The notes under the pieces: model-generated | What the model saw: the letters and a program-made list of their open reading frames with translations, nothing else | Told to the model about the DNA's origin: nothing | Databases searched by the model: none | Made by a program: the position numbers and the translations under genes | Source of the DNA: Candidatus Dormiibacterota bacterium | Lineage (GTDB): Bacteria; Chloroflexota; Dormibacteria; Dormibacterales; Dormibacteraceae | DNA: 64,000 nucleotides | Direction of reading: 5' to 3' | Assembly (NCBI GenBank): GCA_003169845.1 | Contig: PNAG01000028.1 | Location: 207,490-271,489 of the forward strand | Part shown: in pieces, positions 35,784-46,450 of the stretch | Layout of the letters: each line of letters opens with the position of its first letter | Position numbering within the stretch: the first letter of the stretch is position 1

Positions 35784-37649
35784 TCAGCGGACGAACGTGA
35801 AGAACCTGTGCCCGCGTCGCCACGGCGCTGGGGCGGCGCCCAGGCGCATCGTTCCGATACCCGAAAGGCTGGCGTTGTCGGGCGCGTCGAAACTCAGTTC
35901 CTCGAACCCGCTCTCGACCAACCATCGGCGAATTTCTCGATTGAGGTCGGGCTCGCGTCGGTGGCGCGTCCAGATGACCGCCGCTCCCCGATTGCAGAGC
36001 ATGGACAACGTTCGCACCGTGTTCTCGACGTCCGCGCCGGACACATTGCCAAAGATCCCGCAGGCCAAAACAACGTCTGCGGGCACGAACGACTCGTAGA
36101 TGTCGCTTTTGGAGGCGTCGCCTTCGATGACCTCCAACGACGTCAGTCCCGCATCCGTGGCCGCCTCGCGCGCCAGGCTCACGTTTGCGGGATCCAACTC
36201 GACCAGGACTCCTCTCACATCTGACCGCCTCTCGTGTCCAGGCAGCACCCCGATGACGTCACGCCCCTGGCCCGCACACATGCTGATGAGCCGGATGGGG
36301 CCTGCCGGCGCTGCGGAAAGCAGCTCACCGAGTCGGTGCTGGACAATCCGAAGGCGCTCCGCCAGGGGGCTGGTCGGGTCGTCGTACTGCTCATGCCAGG
36401 ATCGGTAGTCTCGAAGCAATTCCGATCTGATTGTGGCGCGCCAGGTCAGGCGACGATGGTGATCGAGTTCGCCCCAGTGTCGAATGCGGTTACTGCCGAC
36501 TCGGATCGCGAGGATCACGAGCAGAGCCGGGACGATGAGGAATGCCGAGCGAAGCCCAATCGCATCGGACAGCTGCGCCAGCAGAAAAGGCGCACCGCCG
36601 ATCGCGATTCCTGAAGCCAGGGCCGCCCGCGCTGCGGCACGGTCCGGCGCCTGCGGCCAGGCCGCCACCACCCGGCTCACGGTCGTCGGATAGAGAAGGG
36701 CGACTCCGAGGCCGGCCAGGAGCAGGCCGGCACCGGCGAGTGCGAGCGTCGGCGCGGCCCAGAACAGCACGAAGCCGGCCGCCGCGATTGCGGTGCATGC
36801 GAGCACGAGAACACGCGGTTCATGGATCCGGCGGATGATCCGTGCCGACAGGGCGCGGGCGGTGGCCATGCCGACCAGGAACAGCGCCGCCACCGCGGGC
36901 GCCTGGCTGAGTGATGCATGGTCCCAGGTAATCACGGCGGATGCGGCCCAGAAGACAAAGCAGAACTCCACGCTCACGGACAGCAGCAGGTCCACCCAGC
37001 GGCCGAGCATGGGCGCCGCCGTGCTGGACTGCGAGGCCGTGATGGAGCTGGGGGCATTCGGAAGTACGAGCCGCCATACAGGCAAGGTGAGGGCGGCGAG
37101 CGCCACGAGGGGAGCAACCAGGTAGCCGGCTCGCCATCCGAGGCCCGCCGCGAGCGCTGCCGCGACGGCCAGCGGCGCAAGGACCGACGCTGCGCTCGCC
37201 AGGCCGTTGGCCTCACCGATCGTCGCGGCCGGCGCGCGTGGCTGCATCGCGGCCAGCAGCGCGGGGACCAGCTGGATCAACAGCGCCGCGCCCAGGCCGA
37301 GCGACAGCGCGCCGAGCAGCGTCGTGACCCGCGACGGCGCGGCGATCAACAGCCCGCCCAGCATCATTCCGGCAACGGACAGCCGGAGCGCCGCGGCTCG
37401 CCCGATCCGGCCGACAAACTGTCCACCGGCCAGGCCGACCACGAGCAGCCCCAAAGCGAAGAGGCTGGGGTAGAACGCCACCTGTCCGCGGGTGACGCCG
37501 AGCTCCTTTTGAAGCGGGGCGAGCACAGCTCCCATTCCGTTGAGCAGGAAGGCCATGCTGCTGAACACCACGTAGAGCAGCCACGTGCTGTAGCCGCGCG
37601 ACAGCCGTCTGGGGCGGTCCACGATCGGGAACCTAACACGCACCCGCAC
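35784..37649 (-). CDS. MFS transporter fused to C-terminal class I SAM methyltransferase
   Basis: Continuous 621-aa ORF: 12-TM MFS region then RLISMCAGQGRDVIGVL...GVLVELDPANVSLAREAA...VIEGDASKSD..VPADVVLACGIFGNV. Confidence 0.85.
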   Translation of the reverse strand: MRVRVRFPIVDRPRRLSRGYSTWLLYVVFSSMAFLLNGMGAVLAPLQKELGVTRGQVAFYPSLFALGLLVVGLAGGQFVGRIGRAAALRLSVAGMMLGGLLIAAPSRVTTLLGALSLGLGAALLIQLVPALLAAMQPRAPAATIGEANGLASAASVLAPLAVAAALAAGLGWRAGYLVAPLVALAALTLPVWRLVLPNAPSSITASQSSTAAPMLGRWVDLLLSVSVEFCFVFWAASAVITWDHASLSQAPAVAALFLVGMATARALSARIIRRIHEPRVLVLACTAIAAAGFVLFWAAPTLALAGAGLLLAGLGVALLYPTTVSRVVAAWPQAPDRAAARAALASGIAIGGAPFLLAQLSDAIGLRSAFLIVPALLVILAIRVGSNRIRHWGELDHHRRLTWRATIRSELLRDYRSWHEQYDDPTSPLAERLRIVQHRLGELLSAAPAGPIRLISMCAGQGRDVIGVLPGHERRSDVRGVLVELDPANVSLAREAATDAGLTSLEVIEGDASKSDIYESFVPADVVLACGIFGNVSGADVENTVRTLSMLCNRGAAVIWTRHRREPDLNREIRRWLVESGFEELSFDAPDNASLSGIGTMRLGAAPAPWRRGHRFFTFVR

Positions 37650-37704
37650 GACTAGAGAGAACGGCTAGACAGCCGCCCAGCAGAGCCGGCGATTTGGGAG
37701 CGCG

Positions 37705-38676
<972 letters not shown>

Positions 38677-38709
38677 GTTGATAACAACCGTCCGTGCTGA
38701 CCGCCTTAT

Positions 38710-39273
38710 TCACTCGGGCTTGAACGCGCAGCCGTTGATGTGATCGTCCACGACGCCGACGGCTTGCAGCAGCGAAAGGACAATCGTGGAGCCCACGAAC
38801 GTGAATCCCCGGCGCTTGAGGTCCTTGCTGATGCGGTCGGATAGCTCGGTGGTGGGACGGAGGTCGGCGAGAGTTCTGGGGTGGTTGACGATCCTGGTTC
38901 CGTCGACCCAGTTCCAGAGATAGGTGGCGAAGGACCCGAACTCGGATTGCACACGGATAAAGGCCTGCGCATTGGTTCGGGCGCCGTAGATCTTGAGGCG
39001 GTTCCGGATGATCGAAGGGTCCTCGCGCAGCCGCTCGAGCCGCCGGTCGTCGAACGCCGCCACCTTGACAGGATCGAAGTTGGCAAAGGCGCGCCGATAC
39101 CCGTCGCGGCGATTGAGGATGGTGACCCAGGAAAGGCCGGCCTGCGCGCCTTCGAGGATCAGCATTTCGAAGAGGTGGCGGTCGTCGTGCGACGGGACGC
39201 CCCATTCGCGGTCGTGGTAGTCACGCATGGCCGCAGAGCCATCCGCCCACGGGCATCTCCGCGGCTCAGTCAT
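38710..39273 (-). CDS. tag: DNA-3-methyladenine glycosylase I
   Basis: RCPWADGSAAMRDYHDREWGVPSHDDRHLFEMLILEGAQAGLSWVTILNRRDGYRRAF. Confidence 0.95.
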   Translation of the reverse strand: MTEPRRCPWADGSAAMRDYHDREWGVPSHDDRHLFEMLILEGAQAGLSWVTILNRRDGYRRAFANFDPVKVAAFDDRRLERLREDPSIIRNRLKIYGARTNAQAFIRVQSEFGSFATYLWNWVDGTRIVNHPRTLADLRPTTELSDRISKDLKRRGFTFVGSTIVLSLLQAVGVVDDHINGCAFKPE

Positions 39274-39337
39274 AGAGGGGCAGGTTAGTGGTCCGGCCCA
39301 AGAGAAGGTGCTGAGAAAAGGGCGAGACCGGACGCTC

Positions 39338-39470
39338 CTACAGCGCTCCGTCGACGTAGAGGCCGACCTTCTCGTTGTAAAAGCAGAGCAGGCTCTCGAT
39401 CTTGGGAATCTCCGGAATCGGGGGGCATGGCTCCACACGAAGTCGCGGTACGCTTTGTCGCCCAGCCGCG
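39338..39470 (-). pseudogene. Frameshifted 3' remnant of a DUF427-like gene
   Basis: Minus strand reads DKAYRDFVWSHA(P) then, after a 1-nt shift at a CCCCC run, PIPEIPKIESLLCFYNEKVGLYVDGAL-stop, resembling the DUF427 C-terminus. Confidence 0.5.
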
Positions 39471-39510
39471 GCCTGTGCCGATGGCTGCAGTTACGGCCAC
39501 ATCTTTGTGG

Positions 39511-40563
39511 TCAGGCCGGATAGACCCCCACATCGGTCGATTTGAAGGAGAGCCAGACCACTTCCCCCTCGATCAGGTCCAGCTCCTTGAGTGCGCCCGG
39601 CGTCACCTCCGCCACCAGGGGGACCTCACCGTCGATCCGGACGCGCACCCGGTTGCCCATCAGCTCGATGTTGCTGGCCCGCCCCTGCCACACGTTGCGC
39701 GGGCTCCCTTCGGGGTGCGTCCTGTGAAGGGCGACCGCGCGCGGGTGAATCACCGCGAACACCTCGCCCGACTCGGCGGCGGCGACCGAGACCACCGGTC
39801 CGCCTGGGAGCCGCACGATTCCATGGTCGGCTTCTCCCTGGAGCAGGTTCACTCCAACGAGGTCGGCGACGTACTGGGACCTTGGGCGTTCGGTGACCTC
39901 CGCCGGTGTGCCCGTCTGCACTAGATGCCCCTTCTCCATGACGATCAGGCGATCCGCAAGCGCCACCGCCTCGAGCGGATCGTGGGTCACGAGCAGCCGG
40001 ATTCCCCGGAATGACGCCAGGTGGCGCTTCAGGTCGCGGCGGACCTCGGCCCGAGTGGTCACGTCGAGCGCGGCCAGCGGCTCATCGAGCAGGAGGAGTC
40101 GCGGATCCGGCGCGAGCGCGCGGACCAGCGCCACACGCTGGCGCTGGCCTCCGGACAGCTCCGCCGGCTTCGCGCGTGCGTAGGGTTTCAAGCCAACCCG
40201 CTCCAGCCATTCGCCTGCTTTTTCGGCGGCCTCCCGCCGCGGTGTGCCGCGCGAGCGGAGGCCGAACGCGACGTTGTCGAGGACGCTGAGGTGGGGAAAG
40301 AGGAGATAGTCCTGAAACACGAAACCGATCGGCCGCCGCTCCGTGGGGAGGTACTGCCCGGTGGCAGTGTCTTCGAGCACCCGTCCGTCGAGGCGGACAT
40401 GTCCTGACCTGAATGGAACCAGCCCGGCGACAGCCCGGAGAAGGGTGGTCTTCCCTGCCCCATTCGGGCCCAGCAGTGCGACGACCTCGCCCTCCTCGAT
40501 CGTGAGTTCCATGTCGAGGTCGAGCGGGCCGAGAGTGAGCCGGATCGACGCATCGAGGCTCAC
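39511..40563 (-). CDS. modC: Molybdate ABC transporter ATP-binding protein with C-terminal TOBE
   Basis: LLGPNGAGKTTLLRAVAGL, LSGGQRQRVALVRALA, LLLLDEPLAALD; adjacent to ModB/ModA; C-terminal TOBE-like region. Confidence 0.9.
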   Translation of the reverse strand: MSLDASIRLTLGPLDLDMELTIEEGEVVALLGPNGAGKTTLLRAVAGLVPFRSGHVRLDGRVLEDTATGQYLPTERRPIGFVFQDYLLFPHLSVLDNVAFGLRSRGTPRREAAEKAGEWLERVGLKPYARAKPAELSGGQRQRVALVRALAPDPRLLLLDEPLAALDVTTRAEVRRDLKRHLASFRGIRLLVTHDPLEAVALADRLIVMEKGHLVQTGTPAEVTERPRSQYVADLVGVNLLQGEADHGIVRLPGGPVVSVAAAESGEVFAVIHPRAVALHRTHPEGSPRNVWQGRASNIELMGNRVRVRIDGEVPLVAEVTPGALKELDLIEGEVVWLSFKSTDVGVYPA

Positions 40564-41340
40564 GCCGAGCCGAGCCAGCGGTGCCTGAGTCCGACCAGCA
40601 CCGCCAGCGAGATCACCAGCAGGACCAGGCTCAGGATGAACGAGGTGTTTGTATCCAGGAGGAGGTAGACCGCAAGCGGCATCGTCTGCGTGACACCGGG
40701 AAAGTTGCCCGCGAAGGTGATGGTGGCGCCGAACTCGCCGAGCGCCCGAGCCCAGCACAGGACCGCGCCCGCGAACAGCGATGGGCCGATGAGAGGGAGG
40801 GTCACCCGGGTGAACACCCTCCAGCGGCTCGCGCCCAGGGCACGCGCGGCCTCCTCGTAGCGGCGGTCCATCGAGCGCAGGCCCGCCTCCACAGTAAGAA
40901 TGAGGAACGGCATCGCGACGAACGTCTCCGCCATCACGACGCCGACGGTCGTGAACGGCAGGGTAATGCCGAAGGTGGTGTCCAGCCACGATCCGAACAG
41001 GCCGCGTCTGCCGAAGGCGAGCAGGAGGGCGATGCCGCCCACGACCGGAGGAAGCACCATCGGCAGGGTGGTCAACGCGCGGAGCAGGTCTCGACCTGGG
41101 AACTCAACTCGCGCGTAGATCCAGGCCAGCGGCACCCCGAGCAGCAGCCCCGCCGCGGTCGCGGATAGCGAGGCGAGCAAAGACAGCTTCAGGGCGTCGA
41201 CAGTTTCGGGCGCGGTCAGCGCGGTGACCGCGTCCCGCCACGGAGACCGGACGATCAGCCCCACCAAAGGCAGGATGAAGAAAGCAGCGCCGATCGCCGC
41301 GAGCACGACGACGACGATCGGGACGCGTTCCCGCCTCACC
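40560..41340 (-). CDS. modB: Molybdate ABC transporter permease
   Basis: SLLASLSATAAGLLLGVPLAWIYARVEFPGRDLL, LPPVVGGIALLLAFGRRG, EEAARALGASRWRVFTRVTLPLI; start overlaps ModA side, GTG 41340 proposed. Confidence 0.92.
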
Positions 41341-41346
41341 TGCGGA

Positions 41347-42135
41347 TTAAGCGGCTGAGAGGAAGCCAAAGCTCGCCAGCATCGACTGGCCGGTGGTAGA
41401 GAGGACGTAGGCGATGAATGCATCGGCAGCGGCCGAATTCTTCGTGCCTTTGACCGCAACCATGGGATAGGTCGCGATCACGTTGTCGGCGGTCGGGATC
41501 TGGATGCCCTGCACCTTGTTACCGGCCGCATTGATGTCGGTCGTGTAGACGATGCCTGCGTCGGCCTCGCCAAGCTCGATCTTGCTGATCACCGCGGTGA
41601 CGCTTGTCTCGAGGCTCTTCGGGGTGACCTTGACGCCCGCGGTCGCCAGGGCTTGAAGCGAGTACTTCCCGGCCGGCACGGTGGGTCCCTCCGAAATGTA
41701 GATCACGCCAGGCTTGGCCAGGTCGGCCAGTTTCGTGATGCCCTTGGGGTTGCCGGGCGCCACCACGATCTCCAGCTGGTTGTGGGCAAAAACCCTGGAC
41801 GTGCCCATCGTGAAGCCGTCTGCCGACAACTTGTCCATGCTCGTCGTGTCGGCTGAGGCGAAGACGTCGGCCGGCGCACCCTGCTCGATCTGGGTCACCA
41901 GTGTCGGCGTACCGGCATAGATGAGATTCACACCGACCCCAGGGTTAGCCCTGTGAAACGAGGTGCCTAGAGCGTTGAAGGAGGCGTTCAACGACGCCGC
42001 CGCGAAGACCGAGATGTACCCGCTCAACGAGGTGGATGTGGATGAATTCGATGCGGCGTTCCCTCCGCTTCCGCATGCGGCGAGAAACGCGGCCGCCACG
42101 ATCAACAACGAGACCCGACTGCGCATCCGCCCCAC
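41347..42135 (-). CDS. modA: Molybdate-binding lipoprotein
   Basis: Lipobox-like FLAACGSGG; ISVFAAASLNASFNALG, INLIYAGTPTLVTQIEQGAPADVFASAD. Confidence 0.95.
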   Translation of the reverse strand: MGRMRSRVSLLIVAAAFLAACGSGGNAASNSSTSTSLSGYISVFAAASLNASFNALGTSFHRANPGVGVNLIYAGTPTLVTQIEQGAPADVFASADTTSMDKLSADGFTMGTSRVFAHNQLEIVVAPGNPKGITKLADLAKPGVIYISEGPTVPAGKYSLQALATAGVKVTPKSLETSVTAVISKIELGEADAGIVYTTDINAAGNKVQGIQIPTADNVIATYPMVAVKGTKNSAAADAFIAYVLSTTGQSMLASFGFLSAA

Positions 42136-42137
42136 CC

Positions 42138-42542
42138 TCAGCTGCGCGGCAGCTCGATCCCGACATTAGTTGCTTTGACGGACGCGACAGCCACGACGCC
42201 AGGTTTCAGCCCGAGCTCGTCAGCGGATTCCCTTGTGATCAGCGACACGATCCGGTGCGGGCCCGCCTGCATCTCGACCTGTGCGGCCACGCCGTCCTTG
42301 ATCACGCGCGTGATGATTCCTGTGAAACGGTTGCGGGCGGATTCGCTCGCCGCCGCCGGAGGATCCGGGCGGGGCAAGGCCGCCATGTAACGGGCGAGCG
42401 CAACCCCGTCGATCTGCCGCTGACCTCCAGCCGACCGGCCCGTCTTGATATGGCCGGAATCGATCAAACGTCTCACCGTGTCCGGGCTGACCCGCAGCAG
42501 CTCGGCAGCCTGGCCGATCCTCAAGTGCGTGGTCACGATCAA
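42138..42542 (-). CDS. HTH (excisionase/MerR-like) + TOBE molybdate-responsive regulator
   Basis: RIGQAAELLRVSPDTVRRLIDSGHIKTGRSAGGQRQI then a single TOBE-like domain NRFTGIITRVIKDGVAAQVEMQAG. Confidence 0.8.
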   Translation of the reverse strand: MIVTTHLRIGQAAELLRVSPDTVRRLIDSGHIKTGRSAGGQRQIDGVALARYMAALPRPDPPAAASESARNRFTGIITRVIKDGVAAQVEMQAGPHRIVSLITRESADELGLKPGVVAVASVKATNVGIELPRS

Positions 42543-42788
42543 ACAATAGCAAATGCGGCATTCTCAAGCTGTGGAAGGCTATTAGCCGAGGTGTTGGGAT
42601 CATTTACCTTGGGTCTGCGAGATTGTGGTACGGCACTGTTGCGCGTAAAAGCGAATCTCGAGAAGACCCGGACACGTGTCTCGGACTGCCTGCCTTCGCG
42701 TACGGGCCGGGCAGCCTGGCGGTGGCGCACCAGGCGAACGAGTTCGTCGACCTGCAGCCGCCGAAGAATTCGAGGATAGGAAGGCCGG

Positions 42789-45503
42789 TCAGTGAGCGCC
42801 CAGGGCCGGGCGCAAGGCCGCTTGAACCACCCGAATCCGAGCATCCACCACAACTGCTCCGGCCTCATGCACGATGAGGGGGTTGAGGTCCATCTCGGCT
42901 ATCTCCGGATGAGCTTCAACAAGCGCGCTCACGCGAAGAAGGACGTCTTCGAGAGCGCCCACGTCTGCCTTCGGCGTCCCGCGGTAGCCATCAAGCCGCG
43001 GGAAGGTCTTGAGCGAGTGGACCATTCGACTCGCCTCGCCTCGCGTAATCGGCGTGATACTCACGGCGACGTCTCTAACGAGCTCGGTCGCGGTCCCACC
43101 TGCTCCGCACGCCAGCACGGGACCGAAGTGCTGGTCCTGGACCACCCCCACGAGCATCTCCACTCCCGCTGCCACAATCGGCTGCACCTGGTACCCGGTG
43201 ACGAGGCGCCCTGACTGTTGGAGGCGGGCAGCCATCTCGGTGGCGGCGCGCTCGACGGCGCGGGCGCCCTTGAGGCCGAGCGCGACGGCACCTTCGTCCG
43301 ACTTATGCAACAGGCCGGGCACGATCGCCTTGAGCGCGACAGGCGATGACAGGCGACTCGCCTCCCGTCCGGCCTCGCGGGGCGAGGCGGCCAGACGCGT
43401 GTCGACCACGGGGATGCGATAGCACGAGAGCAGTTCCATCACCGCACCTGGCGCCAGCCAGCCCGGATCGCCGGCCAGAGCCGCGGCGATGACCGCCGTG
43501 GCGCGGTCGGGTTCGATGCCGTCCAGGATGGCTAGCGGTTCCTCCGGAATCGCGCGCCATGCGCCGTAGCGGGCGGCGAGACTCAAGGCACGGGCGGCCT
43601 CCTCTGGGAACGGGTAGTGGGGTACGGCGACGCCTCCAGAGGAGATCACGCGGGGGCCAGTCTGTTTGGACATGAAAACGCTCAGTAGAGGAATGGGCCG
43701 GGACAGATTGCGCGCCGCACGCTGGATTGCCCGCACGACGTCGGCTGCCTTGGTCACCAGCGGTGGCGTGAAGATCACGATCAGGGCGTCGATCTCCGAG
43801 CATGAACTCAATGTCGCGATCGCGCGGCTGTAATCCTCGCCCGTCGCCGCGGCCAACATGTCGACCGGGTTGGCGGTCGAGCCGGCCGGCGGCAAAAATG
43901 CGGCGAGCTCTTCGCGCACGCCATCTGGCAATCCGGGGACGACGAGGCCGTTGGCCTCGCACGCATCTGCGCAGAGGATCGCCGGTCCGCCGGCGTTCGT
44001 GAGGATGGCTACCCGGTTGCCGGCGGGAAGTGGCTGGCTGCTCAGCAAGAGAGCGGCATCGAAAAGCTCGGCCAGCGTGTCCGTACGGATGACGCCCGCC
44101 TGCCGGAACAGAGCGTCCACTGTGATGTCCGACGCCGCAAGCAGCGCACCCGTGTGCGACGAAGTGGCGCGGTTCCCGGCCGGAGTCCGCCCGCCCTTGA
44201 CGGCCAGAATCGGCTTTGAGCGGCTGACGCGACGAGCGATGCGCGCGAACTTACGCGGGTTTCCGAACGACTCCAGGTAAAGCATGATCAGGTCGGTTTC
44301 ACCATCGGCCTCCCAGTACTGGATGAAGTCGTTACCGGAGAGGTCTGCCTTGTTGCCGACGGACACGAACGATGAGATGCCTGAACCCAAGGCCTGCGCG
44401 CGGGCCATCACCGCGATGCCGAGGCCGCCGCTCTGCGACAGAAAGCCGATTCGTCCGCGAACCGGCCTATCCGGAGCGAACGTAGCGTCAAGGCTAACTT
44501 CGGGCGCAGTGTTGATGACGCCCATGCAGTTGGGGCCCACGAGTCGCATTCCGGCCTGGTGGCACACATCCAACAGTTGCCCCTGGAGCTCGGCGCCTTC
44601 CGGCCCGGCTTCGCCGAATCCCGCCGAGATCACAACCAGCCCACGCACTCCTTTCGCTCCGCACTCACGCGCAGCATCCAGGACGGCTGCGGCCGGCAGC
44701 GTGATCACGGCCATCTCGACATCACCTGGAATATCGAGGACTGACGCGAACGCTGGAAGATCCTCGATCTTCGACGCGGCGGGGTTGACCGGGTAGACGG
44801 ATCCTTTGAAGCCAGTCGTGACCAGATTGTGGAGAAGCTCGGCACCAATCCCGCCCCGCTGGCGCGATGCTCCGATAACCGCCACAGAGCGAGGGGCCAG
44901 CATGTGGCCGACCGCTGCCACGGCAGCCACGCGGTCGCGGTCCTCGAATTGACGCAGACCCTCGGGAGTGAGCGCCGTAGGCAATTCGGCGTGTACCTGA
45001 CCCGGTTCAGAACGACCATGAACCGGGAAGCCGCTCTCCCGCAGCATGTTGAGCATCGTGTGGTTCTCCGGCATGACGATGGCTTCGAACACATCGATCC
45101 CAGAAGCCGCGGCAATCTCCGCCAGCTGGCCCAGGAGAATCGTGCCCAGGCCGCGGCCCTGGTAAGAGTCGGCCACCGCCAGGGCCAGCTCGGCTTTTCC
45201 CGGCTCGATCTCGACGTACATCGCGTGAGCCACGATTTGTTGTGGTAGGCCGGCCACCGCCACCAGTCCGTACCGCGATTTGTAGTCGACCTGGACCATT
45301 CTCTTGGCCGAGGCGTCGGCGTTGGCGACGGGAGCGAAGAAACGCAGAATGCGGGACTCCATGGACAACGCGGAGAAAAAGCGGGCCAATTCCGTCTCGT
45401 CCTTCGGCTTGATCGGGCGCAACGAGAGCGTGGAACCGTCCCGAAGTACGATCGTCGATTCTCGATCAGCGGGATAGACCACGGCTATTGGCTCAGCAGG
45501 CAC
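42789..45503 (-). CDS. Bifunctional GNAT acetyltransferase / acyl-CoA synthetase (ADP-forming) family protein
   Basis: N-terminal GNAT (LALAVADSYQGRGLGTILL), CoA-binding/ligase domains (SVAVIGASRQRGGIGAELLHNLV, LVGPNCMGVINT), ATP-grasp (VALKAIVPGLLHKSDEGAVALGL). Confidence 0.9.
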   Translation of the reverse strand: MPAEPIAVVYPADRESTIVLRDGSTLSLRPIKPKDETELARFFSALSMESRILRFFAPVANADASAKRMVQVDYKSRYGLVAVAGLPQQIVAHAMYVEIEPGKAELALAVADSYQGRGLGTILLGQLAEIAAASGIDVFEAIVMPENHTMLNMLRESGFPVHGRSEPGQVHAELPTALTPEGLRQFEDRDRVAAVAAVGHMLAPRSVAVIGASRQRGGIGAELLHNLVTTGFKGSVYPVNPAASKIEDLPAFASVLDIPGDVEMAVITLPAAAVLDAARECGAKGVRGLVVISAGFGEAGPEGAELQGQLLDVCHQAGMRLVGPNCMGVINTAPEVSLDATFAPDRPVRGRIGFLSQSGGLGIAVMARAQALGSGISSFVSVGNKADLSGNDFIQYWEADGETDLIMLYLESFGNPRKFARIARRVSRSKPILAVKGGRTPAGNRATSSHTGALLAASDITVDALFRQAGVIRTDTLAELFDAALLLSSQPLPAGNRVAILTNAGGPAILCADACEANGLVVPGLPDGVREELAAFLPPAGSTANPVDMLAAATGEDYSRAIATLSSCSEIDALIVIFTPPLVTKAADVVRAIQRAARNLSRPIPLLSVFMSKQTGPRVISSGGVAVPHYPFPEEAARALSLAARYGAWRAIPEEPLAILDGIEPDRATAVIAAALAGDPGWLAPGAVMELLSCYRIPVVDTRLAASPREAGREASRLSSPVALKAIVPGLLHKSDEGAVALGLKGARAVERAATEMAARLQQSGRLVTGYQVQPIVAAGVEMLVGVVQDQHFGPVLACGAGGTATELVRDVAVSITPITRGEASRMVHSLKTFPRLDGYRGTPKADVGALEDVLLRVSALVEAHPEIAEMDLNPLIVHEAGAVVVDARIRVVQAALRPALGAH

Positions 45504-45649
45504 TTGAGCAGCTGTTCAAAAACAGCTGTGCAAGCACGATGCTTATCAACGGCGATGCCTTGCACCATCACGCTCCATCCGCCGCCGGAGGAATCGTACT
45601 CGTCGAACTCGAAGCAGACTTTCGAAGTCGGTCGCCGTGTTCGTACCCA

Positions 45650-46195
45650 TCAGATGAAGAGCGTGATCGCGCCCTGCGCCTGGGCCAGGGCCAGGGTCGC
45701 GCCCGCCGGCTCATCCAGGCCGTCGATCAGGTCCTCGCGCTTCAAGCCAAGCAGATCCATGGTCATCTGGCACGGAACCAGGTGGACGCCCATTTCCTTG
45801 GCCACTTCCAGGAGCTCGTGTGGGCTGGCGACGTTGTGCTCCTTGGCGAGGTGGTTCATCATCGCGGGACCCGCGCCGGCGAAGTTCATCTTGGACAGCT
45901 TCAAGTGCTCGTCTCCACCGCGGTTCATCATCGAGAGCATCTTCTGCATCCAGTTCTCGCCTGTGATGCGGACCTGGTTCTTGACCAGAGGAAACAGTCC
46001 CCAGAACGTGAAGAAGACGGTGGTCTCCTTCCCCATCGCGGCGCCGGTCGTGGCCAGGATCAGGGTCGGCCAGATCTTGTCCAGCTCACCGCTCCAGGCG
46101 AAGATGACGAGTTTCTCGGCCACTTCCGGCTTCTTCTCGGCCAGCTGCGGCGCTGGTTGCTCAATCGGCGGCGTTTCAATCGTTGCGATGCTCAT
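45650..46195 (-). CDS. DsrE/DsrF-like family protein
   Basis: KLVIFAWSGELDKIWPTLILATTGAAMGKETTVFFTFWGL, LVPCQMTMDLLGL with the conserved Cys. Confidence 0.85.
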   Translation of the reverse strand: MSIATIETPPIEQPAPQLAEKKPEVAEKLVIFAWSGELDKIWPTLILATTGAAMGKETTVFFTFWGLFPLVKNQVRITGENWMQKMLSMMNRGGDEHLKLSKMNFAGAGPAMMNHLAKEHNVASPHELLEVAKEMGVHLVPCQMTMDLLGLKREDLIDGLDEPAGATLALAQAQGAITLFI

Positions 46196-46196
46196 T

Positions 46197-46436
46197 TCAG
46201 ATCTCCTTCTTTCTCAGGACGAAGCGAAAGACCCCGCCCTCCTGGCTTGATTCGACGAGTGGATTGCCCGTGGTCTGTGCCCAAGCCTTGAAATCGGGAA
46301 CGGAACCCGGGTCGGTGGCGAACGCCTCGAGCAGCTGGCCGGGAGCCAGCTGCTTCATGGCCTTGGCCGTCTTGATGATCGGCATAGGGCACGACAGCCC
46401 CTTCAAGTCCAGGCTCATCGCGATCGTGATGCTCAT
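46197..46436 (-). CDS. TusA-family sulfur carrier protein
   Basis: LDLKGLSCPMPIIKTAKAMKQLAPGQLLEAFATDPGSVPDFKAWAQTTG; AGGAG 6 nt upstream of ATG 46436. Confidence 0.88.
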   Translation of the reverse strand: MSITIAMSLDLKGLSCPMPIIKTAKAMKQLAPGQLLEAFATDPGSVPDFKAWAQTTGNPLVESSQEGGVFRFVLRKKEI

Positions 46437-46450
46437 TGCCATCTCCTGTG

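Noticed and set aside
40564-40989. Extended N-terminus of the modC ORF (39511..40989)
   Set aside because: Out-of-frame translation of modB; GTG 40563 overlapping modB is the natural start.
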